Source: JANQKX01 sp039028695 (GTDB lineage Bacteria; Pseudomonadota; Alphaproteobacteria; Kiloniellales; Kiloniellaceae). From it: 20,053 bases of DNA. The notes under the pieces are model-generated. The model did no database searches. It was not told where the DNA came from and saw nothing but the letters and a program-made list of their open reading frames with translations. The first letter of the stretch is position 1. Each line of letters opens with the position of its first letter. Location: the NCBI GenBank assembly GCA_039028695.1, contig JBCCHN010000094.1, positions 1 through 20,053 on the forward strand, written 5' to 3'. Both the position numbers and the translations under genes were made by a program. This document shows, piece after piece, positions 1-7,569 of the stretch.

Positions 1-276
1 ATAGGTAGCCAAACCCTTGGCGACAAAGACAATCAAAGCCATGGCGGCCACGGGAATAAGCAAGTCCGCGTTGCGAGCCACGAAGATATCGTTGATTATC
101 GGCTTCATCAGCTGGGTGAAGGCGGCCGTACTGATGGCCACGACCACCATGCACAAAAGCGCCGCGGCAATACGCCAAGCGTGAGGCCTGAGGTAATTTC
201 GCAACAGGCGCGTCACCAAGCTCTTCGTGCTTTGGTCCAGCGGCACGTCGATGCCGGCTTTGCCTGTGCTTTGCAC
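1..276 (-). CDS. MsbA-like lipid/multidrug ABC exporter, N-terminal fragment
   Basis: The reverse strand reads openly from the left edge, giving about 92 residues. After a polar leader comes RLLRNYLRPHAWRIAAALLC, then a hydrophobic helix, then FTQLMKPIINDIFV and a second hydrophobic helix. This is the pattern of the first two membrane helices of MsbA/LmrA-type half-size ABC exporters, whose membrane domain is followed by a nucleotide-binding domain, here outside the window. Such proteins flip lipid A core or other amphipathic molecules across the inner membrane. The family call rests on the N-terminus only, so the substrate is unknown. The start is uncertain: no ATG precedes the first helix. 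I chose GTG at 276; TTG at 288 is also in frame, and an in-frame stop lies further upstream. It diverges from the lipid kinase at 459. Confidence 0.7.
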   Translation of the reverse strand, partial: MQSTGKAGIDVPLDQSTKSLVTRLLRNYLRPHAWRIAAALLCMVVVAISTAAFTQLMKPIINDIFVARNADLLIPVAAMALIVFVAKGLATY

Positions 277-458
277 TGTTTTTTGCAAGCGCCTTACGCC
301 TTTAGTAAATTCGGTGGCGCGACCATATCATGTGCCCCCAGCCAACGCTACTTGACGCTGGCACGGCGGCTTTGTTAGACGGCCCCAGACTCAAGATTTC
401 GGTCCCCAGAGAGGTTGGGTGGGCGGGATTTCTATGCAAGAGGGATTCTCTTTTTTCC

Positions 459-1409
459 ATGGTTCGAGAAAATGTTGTCCCTCTCCCGGCTCAGCGCCGC
501 ATCTTGGTCATTCGGAACCCGACCTCGGGTGGCGGGTCGGCGCTCTTTTCGGAGACGATTAACAGCCTGAACGAACAGTGCGATTCTCTGGCGCTGAGGA
601 CGACGACTGCCCGTGGTGATGGACAGACCTTGGCAGCAGGGGCATCCCGTAGGGACTTTGACCTGGTGGTGGCGGCCGGGGGCGACGGCACCGTGGCTGA
701 GGTCGTCAGCGGTCTAATGGCTCAAGCTGCCGAATCCGACCCCGAACAGACCCCGCCTGCCATGGCTATTTTACCCACTGGAACCGCCAATGTGCTTGCC
801 AACGAGGTGGGCTTGCCCTTTACCGCCGAGGAATTGGCCGATCTGATTGCGGCCGGTCAGCCGGTTTCCTGTTCGGTGGGGCAAATCGAGTCATACGGCT
901 ATTTTGGAGCCATGGCCGGGGCCGGATTTGATGCCCATGTGGTGGATCAAGTGGACCTAGGGCTCAAAAAGCGTCTCGGCAAGGCAGCCTATGTTTGGTC
1001 CGCCCTTAAGGCCCTAAGAGAAACGCCGAACCGCTACCAGGTTTCCATCGACGGCAGGACTCTGTCGGTAGGCGCTGTGATCGTGACGCTCAGCCGCTTT
1101 TATGCCGGGCGCTTCTTGATCGCTCCGGGCGCACACTTAACCAGGTCGGAATTTAAAATTTGCCTCTTGGCTGCGGACGGCCTTTGGGATCGCCTCAAAT
1201 TCGCCGTCGCTCTTCCCCTTGGCTTGGTACCCAAACTTGGGTCGGTAAGGGTCCTATCTGGCCGCGAAGTCCTCATAAAGGGCACGCCCGGCGAACCGCT
1301 GCAGGCGGACGGAGATATCGCGGCCCAGCTGCCGGTTCGGCTGATCGCCCGCCCAGGCGCCATCAAGCTCATTGTGCCGACCAAATATAGAGCCGGTGCG
1401 CGTGCCTAA
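459..1409 (+). CDS. Diacylglycerol/sphingosine-kinase-family lipid kinase (DagK/YegS type)
   Basis: This 316-residue soluble protein carries the DAGK catalytic domain signatures in order: NPTSGGG at residues 20-26, the nucleotide-binding GGDGT at 74-78, PTGTAN at 106-111 and GAGFDA at 154-159, followed by the beta-rich C-terminal domain of the YegS/DgkB fold. Family members use ATP to phosphorylate diacylglycerol or related lipids at the inner face of the membrane; the real substrate here is not known. The frame stays open back to 330, but I start at ATG 459 because it sits just before the conserved RRILVIRNP strand and has a purine-rich AAGAGGGA stretch upstream, at a rather long spacing. 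It diverges from the ABC exporter gene and converges on pmbA, with only 17 bp between the two stop codons. A typical length for the family. Confidence 0.88.
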   Translation: MVRENVVPLPAQRRILVIRNPTSGGGSALFSETINSLNEQCDSLALRTTTARGDGQTLAAGASRRDFDLVVAAGGDGTVAEVVSGLMAQAAESDPEQTPPAMAILPTGTANVLANEVGLPFTAEELADLIAAGQPVSCSVGQIESYGYFGAMAGAGFDAHVVDQVDLGLKKRLGKAAYVWSALKALRETPNRYQVSIDGRTLSVGAVIVTLSRFYAGRFLIAPGAHLTRSEFKICLLAADGLWDRLKFAVALPLGLVPKLGSVRVLSGREVLIKGTPGEPLQADGDIAAQLPVRLIARPGAIKLIVPTKYRAGARA

Positions 1410-1426
1410 CCAGCTTGGAAATAATT

Positions 1427-2767
1427 CTAGGCGCCCGCTACGGTCATGCCGTCCACGCGTAATGTCGGGGCGTTCGTGCCGTATTTAAAGGTCAGGTCGC
1501 TGGCCTGTGTGACCGCCATATAGATGTCTTTCAAGTTGCTCGCGATGGTGGCTTCGCTGATCGGATGGGCCAACTGGCCTTGGTGGATCCAAAAACCGGC
1601 GGCACCCCGACTATAGTCGCCGGTAACCCCGTTAACGCCCATACCCATGAGCTCGTTGACATAAAAGCCTTCCTCAATTTCACCGATCAGCTCTTGCGGT
1701 GATTTTTCACCCGGCGCCATATAGAGGTTTGTGGTGCTGGGACCGGGAGGCCCGGAGGTGCCCCGCGCAGCATGCCCGGTGGACTGCAGGCCCAACTGCT
1801 TGGCGGAACTGAGATCCATAATCCAGGTTTTGAGGATGCCGTTCTCGACCACCTGGGTTTTCCGATTGGCGAGGCCTTCCGCGTCAAAGGGCTTGGAGCG
1901 CATTCCACGTGCCCGGTGCGGGTCGTCTATAATCTGAATGCCGTCCGCAAAAATCTGGCTTTCCAGCCGATCCTTCAGAAAACTTGTGCCGCGGGCAATG
2001 GCCGGGCCGCTGATGGCACCGGCCATGTGCCCCAGGAGGCTGGAGGAGACTCTGGGGTCGAAAACTACCGGGAACTTGCCGGTTTTGGGTTTGGTGGCGC
2101 CAAGCCGCCGCACCGCCCTTTCGCCGGCTGAGCGGCCCACTTCCGCTGGATCTTGCAGGTCCTCGCCGAAGACCGTCGAGGTAAATTCATAGTCCCGCTC
2201 CATGCCCTGGCCCTCTCCCGCCAGAACCGAGACACCGATCGAATGGCTCGAGCGCATGTAGTTGCCCTGAAAGCCATTCGATGTGACCAAGGTGATGCCG
2301 CTGCGCCCCCAGTTAGACTCGGCACCCTCGGAATTGGTGATGCCGCTGACCGCCCGGGCGGCATCTTCGCAGGCGCTGGCTTGGGCAATCATGCTGTCGG
2401 CGGAGGGCTCTTGCGGATCGAAGATCTCCAGGACCGGAAATTCTTTGGCGATTTGATCACTGCCTGCCAATCCACAATAGGGATCCTCCGGCACGGACCC
2501 GGCCATGGCCACAGCCTGATCCACCAGACTGTCGATGGTCTCGCTGTTCAAATCGGTTGAAGAGACGAAGGCCTGGCGTTGGCCTTGAAAGACCCGAAGG
2601 CCCAAATCCTTGCTTTCTTCCCGTTCCAACTTCTCCACCTTGCCCAGGCGCTGAGCATGAGACAGGGACACGGATTCAAAAAGCACCGCATCTGCGGCAT
2701 CAGCGCCGGCTGCTTTGGCTTTTTCGATGAGACTGGTGAGGAGGTCGAGGGCGTCGGTCTTTGTCAT
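1427..2767 (-). CDS. pmbA: PmbA/TldE, non-catalytic partner of the TldD protease
   Basis: This 446-residue protein belongs to the TldD/PmbA family. The N-terminal domain shows KVEKLEREESKDLGLRVF and the C-terminal domain shows GMGVNGVTGDYSRGAAGFWI, both typical of PmbA. It lacks the HExxxH zinc motif, as expected of TldE, which pairs with TldD to form the active metalloprotease. In enterobacteria that complex unfolds and cleaves peptides such as pro-microcin B17 and the antitoxin CcdA; the role in alphaproteobacteria is less clear. The matching tldD lies in this same window at 17840-16407 but not beside it. The gene is 49 bp downstream of clc on the same strand, so the two may be cotranscribed. 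The start ATG has only a weak purine stretch (GAAAG) upstream. Family assignment is secure; substrate is not. Confidence 0.93.
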   Translation of the reverse strand: MTKTDALDLLTSLIEKAKAAGADAADAVLFESVSLSHAQRLGKVEKLEREESKDLGLRVFQGQRQAFVSSTDLNSETIDSLVDQAVAMAGSVPEDPYCGLAGSDQIAKEFPVLEIFDPQEPSADSMIAQASACEDAARAVSGITNSEGAESNWGRSGITLVTSNGFQGNYMRSSHSIGVSVLAGEGQGMERDYEFTSTVFGEDLQDPAEVGRSAGERAVRRLGATKPKTGKFPVVFDPRVSSSLLGHMAGAISGPAIARGTSFLKDRLESQIFADGIQIIDDPHRARGMRSKPFDAEGLANRKTQVVENGILKTWIMDLSSAKQLGLQSTGHAARGTSGPPGPSTTNLYMAPGEKSPQELIGEIEEGFYVNELMGMGVNGVTGDYSRGAAGFWIHQGQLAHPISEATIASNLKDIYMAVTQASDLTFKYGTNAPTLRVDGMTVAGA

Positions 2768-2816
2768 AGGGCTTTCAAAAAATTGAGAGAATGGGAGTTT
2801 AAGGCCGGAGCTAATC

Positions 2817-4553
2817 CTATAGCAGCAGAGCTTCCTGGCCCACTAAGGCGGCGATTTCGCTTTCGGTGAGAATGCCCGTCACGTCATCCAATTCCATGGT
2901 CTCGGCGTGCTTGGTGACCACGATGGCCTTTGCCTGGGCTTCGGTTAGGCGACGTACCGCCTCGATAAAGGGCATTTCCTCATGAACCATGATAAAGGGC
3001 AAGAGGGCTTCCAGGTGGTCTTGCGCCTCCAGCTCACCCAGCGAGGGGGCGACGCCGATAATCTGCCGATCATCGACCACCAGGGCCAAACGACCGGGTT
3101 TGTGCGCTTCGCCCTTCTGGATCACGTCGAAATCGGACATCATGGCGTCCTGGACCCGTTTGGCGGCCGAGATCGCCGACTGCAAGCCCTCGGGCACCAT
3201 GTGGCCGCGACGCAGCAGCTTCATGGTATAGACGCTCTCGCGCATGATCAGCTTGCGGGTGGCGTAGGCCGAGGCGACGGTCAGGATGACCGGCAGTATC
3301 GAATTATAGTCTCGTGTCATCTCCGATATCATTACGATCCCGGTCAGTACCGCGCCTGTGCTGCCGCCGATGGCCGCCGCCATTCCAGCGATGGCAAAGG
3401 CCGGGATGCCGATCTCAAGACTGGGCAGAAGGGCATGGGCAACATAGCCAAAGGTTGCGCCTGTTGCCGCGCCCATATAAAGGCTCGGCGAAAAGACTCC
3501 CCCCGAAGCCCCCGAGCCCAAGGACAAACAAGTGGCCAATAGTTTTAAGACCAGCAGCAACGCCAAGAACCAGGGATTGCTGAGCACGCCCTCCAAAATG
3601 GCCACGATGGTGGAATAGCCAACGCCTTCCACATAGTAGTGGCCGGAAAAAACCAGCAGGGCATAGATCATGATGCCGACGCACAGCATGCCCAGCGCAT
3701 GGCGGGTATAGTAGTTGCCCGGCATTTCGTCGAATCGATCCTCGGCCCAATAGAGGCCTCGGATAAAGATCACGCAAACCAGCCCCATGATGGCGCCCAG
3801 GGGCAAAAAGAGCAGCAGGCCCCAAGCCTGCTCTACATGAAAGTCAGGGAGCTGTAGGGGTGGAATGTTGAAGCTGGGTGTGGCACCGAGCAACAGGCGA
3901 CCGATGTAAGTGGCGGTCACCGTGGCGACGGCCACCAAAAGGATATTGCCCGCCGACACAGAGAGCAGTAGCAGCTCAATGGCAAAGACCACGCCGCCCA
4001 GCGGGGCATTGAAGGTGGCGGCAATGCCGGCGCCCGAGCCTGCGGCGATCAAGGTGATGCGCTGGCGCGCCGGCATGGCGATGATTTGGCCAATCATGGA
4101 GCCAAATGCCGAACCGATTTGAATAATCGGGCCTTCCCGGCCCACCGATCCGCCGCTGCCGATGGAAATGGCGGAGGCAATGGACTTCACCACCGCGACC
4201 CGGGGGCGGATCAGGCCTTGGTTATAGTGGATGGCGTCCATGACTTCGGGTACGCCATGACCCTTGGCTTCCGGTGCGAAGGTTTTGACCAAAAAAGCCA
4301 CTGCCAAGGCGCCCACCACTGGCACGAGGATGACCCCCGGTCCCCAGGGACTGATGCTATCGAATACATTGGCATCGTAATGAAACTGAAACTCGCCAAG
4401 GAAGAGCACGTTGTGCACCAAGCCGATGAGCATGCGGAACGCCCAAGCGCCCAGGCCGCCGATAATGCCGACCAGCAAGGCCATGACGAACATGACCTGT
4501 AGAGGCTGATCCTCGACGATGCCGCCTGCTGTCAGATGCTTTTTATCGGTCAT
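2817..4553 (-). CDS. CLC-family chloride channel/antiporter with C-terminal CBS domains
   Basis: This 578-residue integral membrane protein has the CLC signatures in order: GHGVP (98-102, the GSGIP position of E. coli ClC-ec1), GREGP (138-142) with the gating glutamate E140, GSGAGIAATFNAPLGG (172-187), GSGASGGVFSPSL (346-358) and Y442 near the end of the membrane domain. A cytosolic tail of about 120 residues (VQDAMMSDFDVI onward) fits a pair of CBS domains, the first degenerate; such tails often bind nucleotides. CLC proteins move chloride or other anions, by channel or proton-antiport mechanisms. The position matching the internal proton glutamate of ClC-ec1 is leucine (L194 after E193), and the selectivity serine is H99. 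The start codon lies in a 16-bp tandem duplication. ubiD is 55 bp upstream and pmbA 49 bp downstream. Confidence 0.94.
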   Translation of the reverse strand: MTDKKHLTAGGIVEDQPLQVMFVMALLVGIIGGLGAWAFRMLIGLVHNVLFLGEFQFHYDANVFDSISPWGPGVILVPVVGALAVAFLVKTFAPEAKGHGVPEVMDAIHYNQGLIRPRVAVVKSIASAISIGSGGSVGREGPIIQIGSAFGSMIGQIIAMPARQRITLIAAGSGAGIAATFNAPLGGVVFAIELLLLSVSAGNILLVAVATVTATYIGRLLLGATPSFNIPPLQLPDFHVEQAWGLLLFLPLGAIMGLVCVIFIRGLYWAEDRFDEMPGNYYTRHALGMLCVGIMIYALLVFSGHYYVEGVGYSTIVAILEGVLSNPWFLALLLVLKLLATCLSLGSGASGGVFSPSLYMGAATGATFGYVAHALLPSLEIGIPAFAIAGMAAAIGGSTGAVLTGIVMISEMTRDYNSILPVILTVASAYATRKLIMRESVYTMKLLRRGHMVPEGLQSAISAAKRVQDAMMSDFDVIQKGEAHKPGRLALVVDDRQIIGVAPSLGELEAQDHLEALLPFIMVHEEMPFIEAVRRLTEAQAKAIVVTKHAETMELDDVTGILTESEIAALVGQEALLL

Positions 4554-4573
4554 GGAGTTTATCGGTCATGGGG
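4542..4573. repeat. 16-bp tandem duplication spanning the clc start codon
   Basis: Two adjacent 16-base units, TTTATCGGTCATGGAG (4542-4557) and TTTATCGGTCATGGGG (4558-4573), match at 15 of 16 positions. On the minus strand each reads ATGACCGATAAA. The proximal copy is the clc start (ATG at 4553). The distal copy puts a second ATG at 4569, 16 bases upstream and so out of frame. It would encode an eight-codon peptide, MTDKLHDR, whose stop (4545-4543) lies just inside clc. Neither ATG has a clear Shine-Dalgarno sequence. Confidence 0.85.
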
Positions 4574-4608
4574 ATCTTCGATGGGCTCAAGGGGGTTTGT
4601 CGGATGGC

Positions 4609-6132
4609 TCACTTCCAAATGGGTTTGCCACTACCGGGCAGGCCGAGACTTTCCCACATTCCCGTCACCTTTTCCACCACTTGCGGGTCCATGCGGATTT
4701 CGGTGCCCCACTCGCGTTTGGTCTCCGGCGGCCATTTATCCGTGGCGTCCAGCCCAATCTTCGAGCCCAGACCGTCTTCCGGCGAAGCGAAATCCAAATA
4801 GTCGATGGGCGTGTTTTCGATCACGGTGATATCCCGGCCCGGATCCATGCGGGTGGAAACGGCCCAGATCACGTCCTTCCAATCCCGCGCGTCGATGGTG
4901 TGGTCCACCACGATCACCCATTTGGTGTACATGAATTGCCGCAGGTACGACCAGACCCCCAGCATGACCCGCTTGGCATGACCGGGGTAGGCTTTCTTGA
5001 TGGAGACCACCGCCACGCGATAGCTGCAGCCCTCTGGCGGCAGCCAGAAGTCAACAATTTCGGGAAATTGCTGCTGCAAAAGGGGGATAAAGACCTCGTT
5101 GAGCGCCTCACCCAAAACCGAGGGTTCGTCGGGTGGGCGGCCGGTAAAGGTGGAAAGATAGAGGGGATCGCGCCGATGGGTGATGGCGCTGATCGTGAAG
5201 ACGGGGAACGGCTCCACCGCGTTGTAATACCCCGTATGATCGCCGTAGGGTCCCTCATCTTGATAGTCCTCCAGGGACACGTGCCCTTCCAAGACAATTT
5301 CCGCATTGGCGGGGACCTTTAGAGGCACCGTCTTACATTCCACCAGCTCGAGCTTTTTTTTCCGCAACAGGCCGGCGAAGTGGTACTCTGACAAGGTATC
5401 GGGGACAGGCGTTACCGCCGCGATAATGGTGCCGGGATCTGCGCCGATAACCGCGGCGGCGGGTAGGGGCTCGGATTTGCTCTCGGCCCAGCGGCGGTGA
5501 TGCTGGGCACCGCCCCGGTGCTTCAGCCAGCGCATCAGGGTGGTGTTTTTGCCCGTCACCTGCATCCGGTAAATGCCTAAGTTAAAGTCATCTTCGCGCC
5601 GCCGGTTTTTCCCTTCCGCCTGGGGGCCGCGCGTGACGATCAGAGGCCAGGTCATCAGCGGGGCGGGCTCGCCCGGCCAACAGGTCTGAATGGGCAGTTG
5701 GGAGAGATCAATTTGATCGCCCGTCTTGACCACCTCTTGACAGGGTGCGCGGCCCACCGTCTTGGGCTTCATGGCCATTACGGTCTTGAGCAGGGGAATG
5801 TTCTCGAAGGCTTCCCTCAGGCTTCCTGGTGGCTCGGGTTGGCGCAGAAAGGCCAGGGTCTCCCCCACCTCTCGCAGCTCGTCCACTTCCCGCTCCATGC
5901 CCCAGGCGACCCGCTCCACCGTTCCGAAAAGGTTAGCCAGTAAGGCTATGTCATAGGGGCTGCCGTCCGCGCGAACCGGCTTCTCGAAAAGTACCGCTGG
6001 CCCACCTTCGGCCAATAGCCGGGTCTGAATTTCGGTCACCTCCAAATGGGGCGACACAGGTGCCTTGACCCGCACCAAGCGGCCGGCGGTCTCTAGTCGG
6101 TCGATGAAATCCCTTAAAGAGTTATAGGGCAT
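4609..6132 (-). CDS. ubiD: UbiD, 3-polyprenyl-4-hydroxybenzoate decarboxylase
   Basis: UbiD removes the carboxyl group from 3-polyprenyl-4-hydroxybenzoate in ubiquinone synthesis, using prenylated FMN supplied by UbiX. This 507-residue protein has the usual length and motifs: DFNLGIYRMQVTGKNTT (182-198) with the Asn and Arg expected near the metal and cofactor, GGAQHHRRW (207-215), and DEGPYGDHTGYY (292-303) with acidic residues E293 and D298. The early segment AEGGPAVLFEKP is also typical of UbiD. The ATG at 6132 has no good Shine-Dalgarno sequence, but the protein begins as UbiD proteins usually do (LRDFIDRLETAGRLVRV). No ubiX is visible in the window; ubiA, the preceding pathway step, lies at 11616-10639. 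It leads a minus-strand group with clc and pmbA and diverges from the LysE-type gene. Confidence 0.95.
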   Translation of the reverse strand: MPYNSLRDFIDRLETAGRLVRVKAPVSPHLEVTEIQTRLLAEGGPAVLFEKPVRADGSPYDIALLANLFGTVERVAWGMEREVDELREVGETLAFLRQPEPPGSLREAFENIPLLKTVMAMKPKTVGRAPCQEVVKTGDQIDLSQLPIQTCWPGEPAPLMTWPLIVTRGPQAEGKNRRREDDFNLGIYRMQVTGKNTTLMRWLKHRGGAQHHRRWAESKSEPLPAAAVIGADPGTIIAAVTPVPDTLSEYHFAGLLRKKKLELVECKTVPLKVPANAEIVLEGHVSLEDYQDEGPYGDHTGYYNAVEPFPVFTISAITHRRDPLYLSTFTGRPPDEPSVLGEALNEVFIPLLQQQFPEIVDFWLPPEGCSYRVAVVSIKKAYPGHAKRVMLGVWSYLRQFMYTKWVIVVDHTIDARDWKDVIWAVSTRMDPGRDITVIENTPIDYLDFASPEDGLGSKIGLDATDKWPPETKREWGTEIRMDPQVVEKVTGMWESLGLPGSGKPIWK

Positions 6133-6186
6133 GAGGGCGTATTTCGATGGTTGGCTGTTCCTGACTATGTAGCAGGCAATGACGGC

Positions 6187-6207
6187 TTGGCAAAGGAACC
6201 GCTTGCC
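6187..6207. repeat. Inverted repeat GGCAA-N9-TTGCC
   Basis: TTGGCAA at 6187-6193 is followed nine bases later by TTGCC at 6203-6207, giving 5-bp complementary arms (GGCAA and TTGCC). It is the first of three GGCAA/TTGCC inverted repeats in the 199-bp space between the divergent ubiD and LysE-type genes. On its own it would be unremarkable. Confidence 0.45.
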
Positions 6208-6233
6208 GGAAGGCTTAAGATAAGATGGACTGT

Positions 6234-6270
6234 TTTGCCGACCGGCAAACCTTGCCTCTTTGTGGCAAGG
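6234..6270. promoter_or_regulatory. Two abutting inverted repeats with TTGCC/GGCAA arms in the ubiD-LysE intergenic region
   Basis: TTTGCCG-AC-CGGCAAA (6234-6249) has perfect 7-bp arms and a 2-base centre. It is followed immediately by CCTTGCC-TCTTTGT-GGCAAGG (6250-6270), with perfect 7-bp arms and a 7-base loop. Both share the TTGCC/GGCAA core, so the arms can also pair across the two elements. No T-run follows on either strand, so these are not ordinary terminators. They lie 62-98 bp upstream of the LysE-type start and about 100-140 bp upstream of ubiD. An operator or a structured leader is possible; this function is inference. Confidence 0.5.
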
Positions 6271-6331
6271 TGCAAACGGTGACTACTTCCACATTATTTA
6301 ATCGCGAAGGGCACCAAGGAGACGAGCAGAA

Positions 6332-6940
6332 ATGAGCATTGAATTTTTGATTACCTCTCTGATCGTCATATTGTTGCCTGGGACAGGTGTCATCTACACG
6401 ATCGCGGTGGGGCTTGGTCGGGGATTTAGGGCCAGTGTGGCAGCGGCTTTGGGCTGTACCTTCGGGATCGTGCCGGCGGCCTTGGCCGGTATCATTGGTC
6501 TTTCAGCCATTTTCCACACCAGTGCGCTGGCTTTCCAAATCATTAAGTTTCTCGGTGTTGCTTATCTCTTATATATGGCGTGGAGTGTCCTCAAAGACGG
6601 CGGCACCCTGGATGTGACCGAAGAGCGAAAGGCGCTTTCCCTGGTTCGGACCGCAATCAATGGCACCTTGCTCAATATCCTAAATCCCAAGCTTTCCTTG
6701 TTTTTTATGGCCTTCTTGCCGCAGTTTGTGGAGGTGGGCCAAGCCAATGCCGCACCTGAGATGGTGTTGCTTGCGATAATTTTTATGGGCCTTACCTTTG
6801 TGGTGTTCGTAGCTTATGGGGGCGGCGCCGCTTTAGCCCGCGACTATGTCATTTCACGCCCAAAGATCATGCGCTGGATGAAGCGAAGCTTTGCTGCTGC
6901 CTTTGGTTTCCTTGGTTTTCGCTTGGCTCTATCCGATTAG
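6332..6940 (+). CDS. LysE/RhtB-family exporter
   Basis: This 202-residue hydrophobic protein has the family's length and layout of about six membrane helices. It shows the N-terminal MSIEFLITSLIVILLPGTGV, with PG in the position typical of LysE, the GFRASVAAALGCTFGIVPAA segment after helix 1, LGVAYLLYMAWSVLKDG, and NPKLSLFFMAFLPQFV in the second half. Family members export amino acids or other small metabolites from the cytoplasm, driven by the proton gradient; the substrate cannot be read from sequence. The ATG has a strong AAGGAG at 6315-6320 with a nine-base spacing. The gene stands alone on the plus strand: divergent from ubiD and convergent with nfeD. The repeat-rich upstream region suggests dedicated regulation, but no regulator gene is adjacent. 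Confidence 0.92.
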   Translation: MSIEFLITSLIVILLPGTGVIYTIAVGLGRGFRASVAAALGCTFGIVPAALAGIIGLSAIFHTSALAFQIIKFLGVAYLLYMAWSVLKDGGTLDVTEERKALSLVRTAINGTLLNILNPKLSLFFMAFLPQFVEVGQANAAPEMVLLAIIFMGLTFVVFVAYGGGAALARDYVISRPKIMRWMKRSFAAAFGFLGFRLALSD

Positions 6941-7083
6941 GCGGACGAATTGCGGGTTAATCCCCGTCGGTTGTGTACATTCTGTTTTCGGATCGTTTCG
7001 ACACCTTGGCTGGTTGGCGCGATCCTTGCAAAGTCCTGGGAATGACTTCGGCAGTATCTTCACGAGGCGGTGGCCCGACCCCC

Positions 7084-7530
7084 TCAGGCCACTTCGACCT
7101 TCAAAATCGTACCGTCAACACCGGTCACACGAATTTGCGTGCCTTTCGGCAGGTCCTCGCCTTCAATTTTCCAAATGGTGTCGTCGACCTTCAGCTTGCC
7201 TTGCCCGTTGATGATGGCGCTTTGCAGCGTGAAACTGCGCCCCACGTACTGATGGCCGCGCCGATTGAGGCTCGGCTGATCGCTCGGCGGCGGCGGATTT
7301 CGCCTTCGATAGGCGCGCCAGGTGTAGGCGGAGACGACCGAAAGGACGGCGAAGAGGCCGAACTGGATCTGCCAGTTGGTCTCGGGAGCCACCAAGAGCA
7401 AGGCACCGACGACCCCTGCTGAGACGCCCAGCCATAGAAAAATGGCGCCCGGTACCAGCATTTCCAAGCCAATGAAAATCAGGGCTGCAACCCACCAGTA
7501 CCAAAATTCGATGGACTCAAGATGTTCCAT
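7084..7530 (-). CDS. Short NfeD-family membrane protein (YbbJ-like)
   Basis: This 148-residue protein has an N-terminal membrane part of two to three helices (about residues 9-65, with a glycine-rich middle, FLWLGVSAGVVGALLL) and a C-terminal segment (about 85-148: VGRSFTLQSAIINGQGKLKV, then GTQIRVTGVDGTILKVE) that fits the OB-fold domain of short NfeD proteins. Such proteins are almost always encoded beside an SPFH/stomatin gene and are thought to act with it in membrane microdomain organisation or quality control; in E. coli the pair is qmcA-ybbJ. Here the SPFH gene lies 39 bp upstream on the same strand. AGGATGAG sits five bases before the ATG, which supports the start. It lacks the serine-protease domain of long NfeD proteins. 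Confidence 0.9.
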   Translation of the reverse strand: MEHLESIEFWYWWVAALIFIGLEMLVPGAIFLWLGVSAGVVGALLLVAPETNWQIQFGLFAVLSVVSAYTWRAYRRRNPPPPSDQPSLNRRGHQYVGRSFTLQSAIINGQGKLKVDDTIWKIEGEDLPKGTQIRVTGVDGTILKVEVA

Positions 7531-7569
7531 TGCAACTCATCCTAATCCATCCGCTCCTATTCATCGGCT

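Noticed and set aside
181..378. A 65-codon plus-strand frame overlapping the ABC exporter start
   Set aside because: It runs antisense to the exporter N-terminus and has no ribosome-binding site or recognisable sequence.
1396..1434. GCCTA...TAGGC pairing across the convergent ends of the lipid kinase and pmbA genes
   Set aside because: Five-base arms with a loop of more than 20 bases and no T-run; not convincing as a bidirectional terminator.
4519..5322. A 267-codon plus-strand frame opposite ubiD
   Set aside because: Antisense to a clearly conserved ubiD; rich in His, Gly and Arg without family motifs.
6952..6967. A small hairpin (GCGGG...CCCCG) after the LysE-type stop as a possible terminator
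   Set aside because: Only about four base pairs in the stem and no T-run follows on either strand.
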